From an uncultured Bacilli bacterium (GTDB taxonomy: Bacteria > Bacillota_I > Bacilli_A > RF39 > UBA660): a DNA stretch of 12,093 nucleotides. The translations under genes and the position numbers were made by a program. The stretch spans positions 1-12,093 of the forward strand of contig CANQVY010000028.1 in NCBI GenBank assembly GCA_947627405.1, read 5' to 3'. Shown here in pieces: positions 5,758-12,093 of this stretch (within the stretch, counting starts at the first letter, position 1; every line of letters starts with the position of its first letter). Under the pieces are notes generated by a model. That model worked only from the letters and a program-made list of their open reading frames with translations, was not told where the DNA came from and ran no database searches.

Positions 5758-8169
5758 ATGTTAGATAAAAAATATAATGCACAAGAAAAAGAAAAGAAAT
5801 GGTTAGAATATTGGAAAGAAAATAAAATATATGAATTTAAGCCAGATAAACGAGAAATATTTTCTATTGATACTCCTCCACCAACAGTAAATGGCAAAAT
5901 ACATATAGGTCATATTTTCTCATATTCTCAAACAGAAATGATTGCTAGATATAAGAGATTACGAGGATATAATATATTTTATCCATTTGGTTTTGATGAT
6001 AATGGACTTCCAAGTGAAAGATTGGTTGAAAAAGAACAAGGTAAAAAAGCTCATGAAATAGGTAGAGAAGAGTTTTCTAAGTTATGTTATGAAACAACGG
6101 ATAAATATGAAGAAGAATTTCAAACTTTATTTAGCAAAATGGGTGTAAGTACAGATTGGGATATACATTATAAAACTGTCAGTCCATCAACCATAAAAAT
6201 AAGTCAATTGTCTTTTCTAGATTTAATTGAAAAAGGACATTGTTATCATAAAGAAAGCCCTGCTTTATGGTGTAATGAATGTTTAACATCTATTGCGCAA
6301 GCAGAACTTGAAACTAAAACGATTAAGACTACATTTAATTATATCAATTTTAAAACAGTAGAAGATGGGGAAGAATTTACAATTGCAACAACAAGACCAG
6401 AATTGCTTCCTGCAATCGTTTGTGTATTTGTAAATCCAAATGATAAAGAACATAAACATTTAATTGGAAAGACAGCACATATTCCAGTAATTAATGTTGA
6501 TGTTCCAATAATGGCAGATGAGAAGGTTGCTATTGATAAAGGTACAGGTGTTGTTATGTGTTGTACTTTTGGAGATCAAACAGATATTGAATGGTGGAAA
6601 AAATATAACTTACCTTTAAAATATATTTTTACAGATGATGGAAGAATTACTCCCGAAGTTCCAAACTATGGTGGAATGAAAATCAAAGAAGCTAGAAAAC
6701 AAATTATTGAAGATTTACAAAATGGTGGATATGTCGTTAAAATTGAAGAATTAGAACACGAAGTTCAAACACATGAAAGATGTGGTAAGGAAGTAGAATA
6801 CTCTGTTATGAAACAATGGTTTATAGATATTATGAATCATAAAGAGGATTTCCTAAAAATTGGTAACGAAATCAAGTGGCATCCAGAACACATGTATACT
6901 CGATATGAGGAATGGGTAAATAATATTGCTTGGGATTGGTGTATATCAAGACAAAGATATTTTGGTGTTCCATTTCCGGTTTGGTATTGTAAAAAATGTG
7001 GAGAGCCAATTTTTGCTAAAAAAGAGGATTTGCCTGTTAATCCATTAGTTGATAAACCTAACATAAGTGAGTGCCCTAAGTGTAAATGTAAAGAATTTAT
7101 ACCTGAAAAAGATGTTATGGATACATGGGCAACTTCTTCAGTAACTCCATTAATCAATATGAGATATGGTGAAAAAGAAAACTATGAAGATATACTAAAA
7201 CCAATGAGTATTAGAACCAATGCTTCCGAAATAATAAGAACATGGGATTTCTATACGATTGTTAAAAGTTTTTATCATTTTGGTATGCGTCCATGGGATA
7301 ATGTTATGATTTCAGGTTTTGCTAAAGCGGGAGACGGCAATAAAATTAGTAAATCGAAAGGCAATAGTACAGTTGAACCGCTTGATATTATTAACCAATA
7401 TTCTGCTGATATTATTCGTTATTGGGCAGGATCTGGAAGACTTGGAACAGATATTAATTTTAGTGAAGAAACCCTTTTAAGAGGTAAAAAGTTAGTAAAT
7501 AAAATATGGAATGTATCTAAGTTTATTGAAATGCATTTAGCGGATTATGAAGACAAAGATTTTAATGATTATGAATATATAGATAAATGGATTTTAGGAT
7601 CATTCCAAGAAATGGAAAAAGGCTTTATAAAATATTTAGATGAATTTGAAGTAGGACTTGCTTTAAATACATTAGAAAAATTCTTTTGGAATTTCTGTGA
7701 TAATTATATCGAAATAGTAAAACATCGATTATATCGACCAGAAGAATTTGGAGAAATTCCAAGATATTCAGGGCAAAAAACGGTTTATACAATACTTTAT
7801 AAATTATTACAAGATTTTAGTATTTTCTTCCCATACATTACTGAAGAGATCTATCAAGAATTGTATCATGATAAAAAATCAATTCATTTGACAGAAATAA
7901 AACCATTTGAGTTTCATTTTGAAAAAGAATTAGAAATTGGTAATGATATTATTGAAATTATTAGTCAAGCAAGAGGAGAAAAATCCAATAACAATGTTTC
8001 ATTAAAAACACCAATAAAAAATCTTGAATTATGTGTCAATCATGAATTAAAAGAAGCAATCAATCAATCTATAAAAGATTTTAAAGCAACTTTATTTATA
8101 GAAAATTTAATTATTATTGAAGAAATAAAAGATAGTTTTATCCATAAAATAGAATTAGATTTAGAATAA
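5758..8169 (+). CDS. valS: Valyl-tRNA synthetase, archaeal/rickettsial-like 'type 2' form
   Basis: The 803-residue class I synthetase charges tRNA-Val. Seen in order: PPPTVNGK with HIGH at 49-52, DDNGLPSERLVEK (80-92), a Cys knuckle ALWCNEC (~169-175), the CP1 editing domain with TTRPELL (211-217), a second Cys cluster (WYCKKCG ~410-416 and ECPKCKC further on), DVMDTWATSSVTP, IRTWDFYTIV, and KISKS at 529-533. These signatures (PPPTVxGxxHIGHxFSY, DDNGLPxER, MDTWATSS) mark the archaeal-like type 2 ValS. The usual Bacilli enzyme has PPPNVTGxLHxGHA and DTWFSS, is about 880 residues, and ends in a coiled coil that is absent here. The start is set by GAAAGGA (5740-5746) 11 bases upstream. The position after spoVID-ysxE is the standard Bacillus valS locus, so the gene looks replaced in place or inherited from an ancient replacement. 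Regulated by the T-box upstream. Confidence 0.96.
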   Translation: MLDKKYNAQEKEKKWLEYWKENKIYEFKPDKREIFSIDTPPPTVNGKIHIGHIFSYSQTEMIARYKRLRGYNIFYPFGFDDNGLPSERLVEKEQGKKAHEIGREEFSKLCYETTDKYEEEFQTLFSKMGVSTDWDIHYKTVSPSTIKISQLSFLDLIEKGHCYHKESPALWCNECLTSIAQAELETKTIKTTFNYINFKTVEDGEEFTIATTRPELLPAIVCVFVNPNDKEHKHLIGKTAHIPVINVDVPIMADEKVAIDKGTGVVMCCTFGDQTDIEWWKKYNLPLKYIFTDDGRITPEVPNYGGMKIKEARKQIIEDLQNGGYVVKIEELEHEVQTHERCGKEVEYSVMKQWFIDIMNHKEDFLKIGNEIKWHPEHMYTRYEEWVNNIAWDWCISRQRYFGVPFPVWYCKKCGEPIFAKKEDLPVNPLVDKPNISECPKCKCKEFIPEKDVMDTWATSSVTPLINMRYGEKENYEDILKPMSIRTNASEIIRTWDFYTIVKSFYHFGMRPWDNVMISGFAKAGDGNKISKSKGNSTVEPLDIINQYSADIIRYWAGSGRLGTDINFSEETLLRGKKLVNKIWNVSKFIEMHLADYEDKDFNDYEYIDKWILGSFQEMEKGFIKYLDEFEVGLALNTLEKFFWNFCDNYIEIVKHRLYRPEEFGEIPRYSGQKTVYTILYKLLQDFSIFFPYITEEIYQELYHDKKSIHLTEIKPFEFHFEKELEIGNDIIEIISQARGEKSNNNVSLKTPIKNLELCVNHELKEAINQSIKDFKATLFIENLIIIEEIKDSFIHKIELDLE

Positions 8170-8174
8170 AAAAA

Positions 8175-8343
8175 GTAGCAAAAACAATTTTCTATATTAA
8201 TGATTTATCTTTTTCTAAAGAACAAAAAACCGTTTTAAATTTAATTTTGATGATATAAAATTAGAATAAGAATATAATGAGTCAATTGAAATGGGAACAA
8301 AGATAAAAAGTTTAAAATAGGCAATTAATACATTTATCAAAAG
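8175..8343 (+). pseudogene. Possible decayed small ORF in the valS-dnaG gap (very tentative)
   Basis: Directly after valS an open stretch without a start codon reads VAKTIFYINDLSFSKEQKT (8175-8231). In another frame from 8231 it continues as RFKFNFDDIKLE, stop, EYNESIEMGTKIKSLK, stop, AINTFIKSK. Together this looks like one short coding sequence broken by one frameshift and two stops. In B. subtilis folC follows valS, but I see no FolC motif here. AT-rich spacer can give such fragments by chance. Confidence 0.2.
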
Positions 8344-8344
8344 T

Positions 8345-8373
8345 AAGAGACATTAAAAATGTTTCTTCTTTTT
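8345..8373 (+). terminator. Rho-independent terminator downstream of valS
   Basis: A 10-bp stem AAGAGACATT (8345-8354) / AATGTTTCTT (8358-8367) with one G-U pair, loop AAA, and a CTTTTT tail. It closes the valS transcript 176 bases after the stop codon, beyond the possible decayed ORF. Confidence 0.82.
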
Positions 8374-8406
8374 CTTCCAAATAGGGAAATAATTAGGGTT
8401 AAAGAC

Positions 8407-8435
8407 TTGTAAAGATTGTAGAGTTGTGCAATAAT
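8407..8435 (+). promoter_or_regulatory. Probable promoter of the dnaG-rpoD-trmK operon
   Basis: TTGTAA (8407-8412), 17-base spacer, AATAAT (8430-8435) with a TGC just before it, an extended -10 (TGn). TAATAT at 8432 is an alternative -10. It lies between the valS terminator and the dnaG ribosome-binding site. Confidence 0.6.
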
Positions 8436-8465
8436 ATAAGGGATTTATATATAAGGAGGAATAAT

Positions 8466-10211
8466 ATGAATGATACCAATAATATAGATATTATAAATCA
8501 AATCAGAAGTAAAGTGGATATTGTTGATATTATTTCAGAATATCTTCCTTTAACACAACGAGGTAAAAACTTTTTTGGAATTTGTCCTTTTCATGATGAT
8601 ACAAATCCTTCAATGAGCGTATCAAGAGAAAAACAAATTTATAAATGTTTCTCTTGTGGTGCGAGCGGAAATGTTTTTAATTTTATTATGGATTATGAAC
8701 ATATTTCTTTTAAAGAAGCTTTGGTTTTGTTGTCACAAAAAACGGGTATAGATATTGGGAATATTCAAGTAAAAAAAGAGAATAATAAATATGAAGAATT
8801 TTATAATATTTATAATATAGCATTAAAATATTTTCAAAATAATATCAATACAATCCAGGGGAAACAAGCTAAAGAATATTTAGAACAAAGAAAAATAGAT
8901 GAGACAATCATTAAGGATTTTTCTATAGGGCTTTCTTTATCCACTCGAGATGGTTTGTTAAAATTACTTACTAGAAAAAAATATAATAACAAATTATTAA
9001 ATGACTTAGGATTAACTGTAAATAATTATGATAATTTTATTGATCGAATTATATTTCCTCTTTGGGATACAAATGGAAAAGTAGTTGGATTTAGTGGAAG
9101 GATTTATCATCAAAATAGTAAACAAAATAAATATGTAAATACTAAAGAAACACCAATCTTTAAAAAAGGACAAACTCTTTACAATTACCATAGAGCAAAA
9201 GAATTTGCTCGCCGTGAGAAAAGTATAATTATCATGGAAGGCTTTATGGATGTGATTCGAGCCTATAGTATAGGGGTTAAAAATGTAGTAGCACTTATGG
9301 GAACCGCTATGACTAAAGAACAAGTGAATTTAGTAAAACGTTTATCGAGTCATATTATTTTATGTTTTGATGGAGATGATGCCGGAAGAAAAGCAACCCT
9401 TACAAATGGAGATATGTTGGTAAAAGCAGGAATTGATAATATAAAAGTGATTGCTCTTGAGAATAATGATGATCCAGATACTTATATTTTAAATAACAGT
9501 AGTGAGAATTTTAAAGCATTGATTGAAAATGCAATCAATTATAGTGATTATAAAATAAATAGTTTGAAAAAAGGAATTAATTTCAACAGCGATATAGAAA
9601 AAAGCGAATATATCAATAAAGTAATAAAGGAAGTTTCAACAATAAAAGATGAAATCCGAGTAGAGATCGTATTAAAAAACCTTGCAAAAGAATTCAATTT
9701 GAGTTATAATACCCTAGAAAAAAGATTACTGGAAATGACACAAGAAGAAGAAAAAAGACAAGTTGTCATATATGAGACAAAAAGTTCAAAAAAGAAAAAT
9801 AATAAATATGAAAAAGCTACCTATGAATATTTATATTATATGCTGATTAATGAGCAAGCAATTATTTATTATGATCAACAAAATATCTTTTTTCCAATAG
9901 AAAAAGCTAGATATTTAGCATCCGAGATCTCGTATTATTATAAGAAATATGGTATAATTACTATTGCAGATTTCTATACATATTTACAAGATAAAAAAGA
10001 TTTAATGGAATTATTAAAAATTGTACTTACTTATGATGTAAAAGAAAAGGTAGAAAAAGAGGAAATAGAAGCTTTAGCTAAAGTGATAAGAGAATATAAT
10101 GTGTCCCAAGAAATACAAAGATTAAAGGAAAAAATGAAAGATAAAATAGATCCTTTAGAAAAAGCAAAATTAGCGGATGAAATAAGAATGTTGAAAATAG
10201 GGAGTGTGTGA
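8466..10211 (+). CDS. dnaG: DNA primase DnaG
   Basis: The 581-residue primase makes RNA primers at the replication fork with the replicative helicase. Residues 1-100 hold the CHC2 zinc-binding domain with Cys40, His43, Cys61 and Cys64 (ICPFHDDTNPSMSVS; YKCFSCG). The catalytic core includes FIDRIIFPLWD and VVGFSGRIY; the TOPRIM domain has EGFMD at 258-262 and DGDDAG at 302-307, the metal-binding acidic residues. The C-terminal ~150 residues are helical and charged, as in the helicase-interaction domain. The start at 8466 is fixed by a full AGGAGG (8454-8459); an in-frame TTG at 8424 would add 14 residues with no support. It ends in TGA, which shows UGA is a stop here. The first gene of the macromolecular-synthesis operon; rpoD starts 2 bases after its stop. 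Confidence 0.97.
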   Translation: MNDTNNIDIINQIRSKVDIVDIISEYLPLTQRGKNFFGICPFHDDTNPSMSVSREKQIYKCFSCGASGNVFNFIMDYEHISFKEALVLLSQKTGIDIGNIQVKKENNKYEEFYNIYNIALKYFQNNINTIQGKQAKEYLEQRKIDETIIKDFSIGLSLSTRDGLLKLLTRKKYNNKLLNDLGLTVNNYDNFIDRIIFPLWDTNGKVVGFSGRIYHQNSKQNKYVNTKETPIFKKGQTLYNYHRAKEFARREKSIIIMEGFMDVIRAYSIGVKNVVALMGTAMTKEQVNLVKRLSSHIILCFDGDDAGRKATLTNGDMLVKAGIDNIKVIALENNDDPDTYILNNSSENFKALIENAINYSDYKINSLKKGINFNSDIEKSEYINKVIKEVSTIKDEIRVEIVLKNLAKEFNLSYNTLEKRLLEMTQEEEKRQVVIYETKSSKKKNNKYEKATYEYLYYMLINEQAIIYYDQQNIFFPIEKARYLASEISYYYKKYGIITIADFYTYLQDKKDLMELLKIVLTYDVKEKVEKEEIEALAKVIREYNVSQEIQRLKEKMKDKIDPLEKAKLADEIRMLKIGSV

Positions 10212-10213
10212 TT

Positions 10214-11302
10214 ATGGTACAAGAGATAAAAACACTAGAAGAAAGAAAACAAAAACTAATTGAACAAGGTTTAGAGCAGGGATTTATTACTTATGAGCAA
10301 ATAGCCGAAGAATTAAAGGGATTAGATGTAGATAGTGAAGGATTGGATGAATTATATAATGCCTTTATGGAAAACAATATCGATGTAGTAAGTGAAAATG
10401 GGGATGACTCAACAGATGATGAAGATCCTTCCAACATGAAAGTAGAGGATTTAACTTTTACAAAAGATATAAAGATTAATGATCCTGTCCGCATGTATTT
10501 AAAGGAAATAGGTAGAATTAATTTATTAACTTCAGATGAGGAATATGAATATGCTTTGCGTGCAGAACAAGGAGATGAGTTTGCTAAGCAAATGCTTGCA
10601 GAATCCAATTTACGTTTAGTTGTAAGTATTGCAAAAAGATATGTTGGCCGTGGTATGTTATTTTTGGATTTAATTCAAGAGGGAAACATTGGATTGATGA
10701 AAGCAGTAGATAAATTTGATCCATCTAAGGGATATAAATTTTCGACTTATGCAACTTGGTGGATAAGACAAGCAATCACAAGGGCTATAGCTGATCAAGC
10801 AAGAACAATTAGAGTTCCAGTTCATATGGTAGAAACGATTAATAAATTAGCAAGAACACAAAGACAATTGACGCAAGAATTAAATAGAGAACCAACAGAA
10901 GAAGAACTTGCTAAAAAATTAGGAATTACAATTGATAAAGTAAGAGAAGTTTATAAAATATCACAGGATCCAGTATCTTTAGAAACTCCAATTGGAGAAG
11001 AAGATGATTCGCATTTAGGAGATTTTATTAAAGATGAAAGAACAATGTCTCCAGAAGAATATGCAACAGCAGAACTTTTAAAAGAAGAGTTATCAGGTGT
11101 GCTATTAACTTTAACCGATCGAGAAGAAAAAGTATTAAGACTTCGCTTTGGGCTTGATGATGGACAATGTAGAACATTAGAAGAAGTTGGACAAATTTTT
11201 GGTGTAACTAGAGAAAGAATAAGACAAATAGAAGCAAAAGCTTTAAGAAAATTAAGACATCCATCTAGAAGTAGAAAACTAAAAGATTTTTTAACAGATT
11301 AA
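10214..11302 (+). CDS. rpoD: Housekeeping RNA polymerase sigma factor SigA/RpoD
   Basis: The 362-residue primary sigma factor directs RNA polymerase to -35/-10 promoters such as those in this window. A short acidic region 1.1 (to ~80) is followed by region 1.2 DPVRMYLKEIG (from ~90), region 2 (NLRLVVSIAKRYVGRGMLFL; GYKFSTYATWWIRQAI from ~173), region 3 (VPVHMVETINKLARTQRQL) and region 4 with the helix-turn-helix EEVGQIFGVTRERIRQIEAK (from ~322), ending HPSRSRKLKDFL. The length matches Bacillus SigA (371 residues). ATG 10214 with GGGAG (10200-10204) 9 bases upstream is preferred over GTG 10208, which would sit on top of the ribosome-binding site. It overlaps the trmK start by one base (TAATG). 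Gene order dnaG-rpoD-trmK matches B. subtilis dnaG-sigA-yqfN apart from genes missing in between. Confidence 0.98.
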   Translation: MVQEIKTLEERKQKLIEQGLEQGFITYEQIAEELKGLDVDSEGLDELYNAFMENNIDVVSENGDDSTDDEDPSNMKVEDLTFTKDIKINDPVRMYLKEIGRINLLTSDEEYEYALRAEQGDEFAKQMLAESNLRLVVSIAKRYVGRGMLFLDLIQEGNIGLMKAVDKFDPSKGYKFSTYATWWIRQAITRAIADQARTIRVPVHMVETINKLARTQRQLTQELNREPTEEELAKKLGITIDKVREVYKISQDPVSLETPIGEEDDSHLGDFIKDERTMSPEEYATAELLKEELSGVLLTLTDREEKVLRLRFGLDDGQCRTLEEVGQIFGVTRERIRQIEAKALRKLRHPSRSRKLKDFLTD

Positions 11303-11934
11303 TGAAAATTAGTAAAAGATTAAAGGCAATAGCACATTATGTAGAGGATAATAGTAATGTAATCGATGTGGGATGTGATCATGCATTATTAGATATTTAT
11401 TTAGTAAAAAATAAAAAAAATATACAGATTATTGCTTCGGATATAAAAGAAAATCCACTGCAAAAAGCAAAAGAAAATATAGAAAAATATCATGTAGAAG
11501 ATAAAATTAAATTATCTTTAGCGGATGGTTTAGAAAAATTAGATACAAAAACAGATACAATTCTTATATCTGGAATGGGATATTTTACGATAAGAAACAT
11601 TCTTAAAAAGGGAAATTTAACAAATATAAAAACACTAATAATATCGATTAATGAAAATTTTAATCTTTTAAAAAAATTAATTAAGAAAATTGGATTTTCT
11701 ATTCAATATGAACAGATCATAGAAGATCATAATAAATTTTATATTATTATAAAAGCAGTAAAAGGTAGAAAAAGGTATTCCAATCAAAAAATATATAATG
11801 AAGAGTATCAAAAGTATTTAAAATATGTTTTAAATAAAAAGGAATCAATTATAAAAAAAATTCCAAAAAGAAAACGATTATTAAGATTAAAATTAAGAAA
11901 AGAAATAAAAAAAATAAATAGTCAATTAAAATAA
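11302..11934 (+). CDS. trmK: tRNA (adenine-22 N1)-methyltransferase TrmK
   Basis: The 210-residue protein is a Rossmann-fold, SAM-dependent methyltransferase: motif I VIDVGCDHALLDIYLV (20-35), an acidic SAM-ribose motif ASDIKENPLQKAKENI (45-60), SLADGLEKL (72-80), and motif IV ISGMGYFTIRNIL (89-101). TrmK makes m1A22 in several tRNAs, and is mostly found in Firmicutes and some Mollicutes. The last ~60 residues are Lys-rich and helical, matching the C-terminal helical domain, though shorter than in B. subtilis TrmK (about 238 residues). At motif IV most homologues carry GMGG, here GMGY (Tyr94). The start overlaps the rpoD stop (TAATG) with no clear Shine-Dalgarno, which suggests translational coupling. 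The usual Nif3-like neighbour (yqfO) is absent; a tRNA gene follows. Confidence 0.9.
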   Translation: MKISKRLKAIAHYVEDNSNVIDVGCDHALLDIYLVKNKKNIQIIASDIKENPLQKAKENIEKYHVEDKIKLSLADGLEKLDTKTDTILISGMGYFTIRNILKKGNLTNIKTLIISINENFNLLKKLIKKIGFSIQYEQIIEDHNKFYIIIKAVKGRKRYSNQKIYNEEYQKYLKYVLNKKESIIKKIPKRKRLLRLKLRKEIKKINSQLK

Positions 11935-11949
11935 TTTTTCTTTTTCTTT

Positions 11950-12023
11950 GCCACTTTAGTTAAATGGCATAACAAAGCCATGGTAAGGCTTAGTCACAAG
12001 TTCGATTCTTGTAAGTGGCACCA
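11950..12023 (+). tRNA. tRNA-Thr (anticodon GGU), CCA encoded
   Basis: A 74-base cloverleaf: acceptor GCCACTT/AAGTGGC, D-stem GTTA/TAAC with 7-base loop AATGGCA, anticodon stem AAGCC/GGCTT with loop ATGGTAA (U33, anticodon GGU, reads ACC and ACU), variable AGTC, T-stem ACAAG/CTTGT with loop TTCGATT, discriminator A and genomic CCA. It begins 15 bases after trmK with only a T-rich spacer and no promoter I can see, so it is probably processed from the dnaG-rpoD-trmK transcript. Confidence 0.96.
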
Positions 12024-12033
12024 TTGACGTTTC

Positions 12034-12053
12034 TATTCGAACTTTTTCGAATA
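12034..12053 (+). other. Perfect 8-bp hairpin after tRNA-Thr
   Basis: TATTCGAA (12034-12041) / TTCGAATA (12046-12053) with a CTTT loop and no T tail. It could be a processing structure for the tRNA 3' end or a protein-binding palindrome; the sequence does not decide. Confidence 0.5.
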
Positions 12054-12064
12054 TTGATATATAG

Positions 12065-12091
12065 AAATCAATCGAGAGATTGGTTTTTCTT
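12065..12091 (+). terminator. Probable Rho-independent terminator after tRNA-Thr
   Basis: Stem AAATCAATC (12065-12073) / GATTGGTTT (12078-12086) with one G-U pair, GAGA tetraloop and a T-rich tail to the window end. It would close the dnaG-rpoD-trmK-tRNA unit. Confidence 0.72.
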
Positions 12092-12093
12092 TT

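Noticed and set aside
6837..7157. 106-codon minus-strand ORF within valS
   Set aside because: It lies entirely opposite the well-conserved catalytic part of valS, so it is a shadow.
9012..9323. 103-codon minus-strand ORF within dnaG
   Set aside because: Antisense to the conserved DnaG core and TOPRIM region; no ribosome-binding site.
12034..12053. Hairpin as a LexA/SOS box
   Set aside because: The Gram-positive box has CGAAC-N4-GTTCG; here the right half lacks GTTCG, so the palindrome does not fit.
1..12093. Mycoplasma-type genetic code (UGA as Trp)
   Set aside because: dnaG ends in TGA at a sensible position, no gene has in-frame TGA, and Trp is encoded by TGG throughout.

Overview
This window is AT-rich (roughly 70% A+T by eye) bacterial DNA from the class Bacilli in the broad sense. 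Two gene orders match the Bacillus subtilis chromosome: spoVID-ysxE-valS, and dnaG-sigA-trmK. UGA is a normal stop codon (dnaG ends in TGA) and tryptophan is TGG, so this is not a code-4 mycoplasma. Very low GC, short proteins and Lys/Asn/Ile-rich coding suggest an uncultured, gut-type Bacilli lineage close to the Mollicutes/Erysipelotrichia. That placement is inference.

Left part (1-3543): the 3' part of a VirD4/TraG-type IV secretion coupling protein gene with a long repetitive acidic tail runs almost directly into a GT4 glycosyltransferase resembling LafB/CpoA-type glycolipid synthases. A stand-alone lipoprotein gene follows, with its own promoter and terminator.

Middle part (3575-8169): a short SpoVID-like LysM protein overlaps a YsxE/CotS-family pseudokinase gene, whose 3' end looks shifted by one missing base. 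A terminator follows, and a possible small gene lies on the minus strand. Then comes a textbook valine T-box leader (promoter, GUA specifier, antiterminator/terminator) controlling valS. The ValS protein is of the archaeal/rickettsial 'type 2' kind rather than the usual bacterial kind.

Right part (8170-12093): a gap with a possible decayed ORF and a terminator is followed by a promoter and the macromolecular-synthesis operon dnaG-rpoD-trmK, tightly packed, and then a tRNA-Thr(GGU) gene and two hairpins, the second a terminator.

I saw no integrase, transposase, att site or CRISPR array, and no clearly new multi-gene system. The most notable items are the type-2 ValS under a T-box at the standard Bacilli valS locus, the apparent frameshift at the end of ysxE, the spore-morphogenesis pair kept in this lineage, the coupling-protein tail, and the coupling protein/glycosyltransferase pairing.
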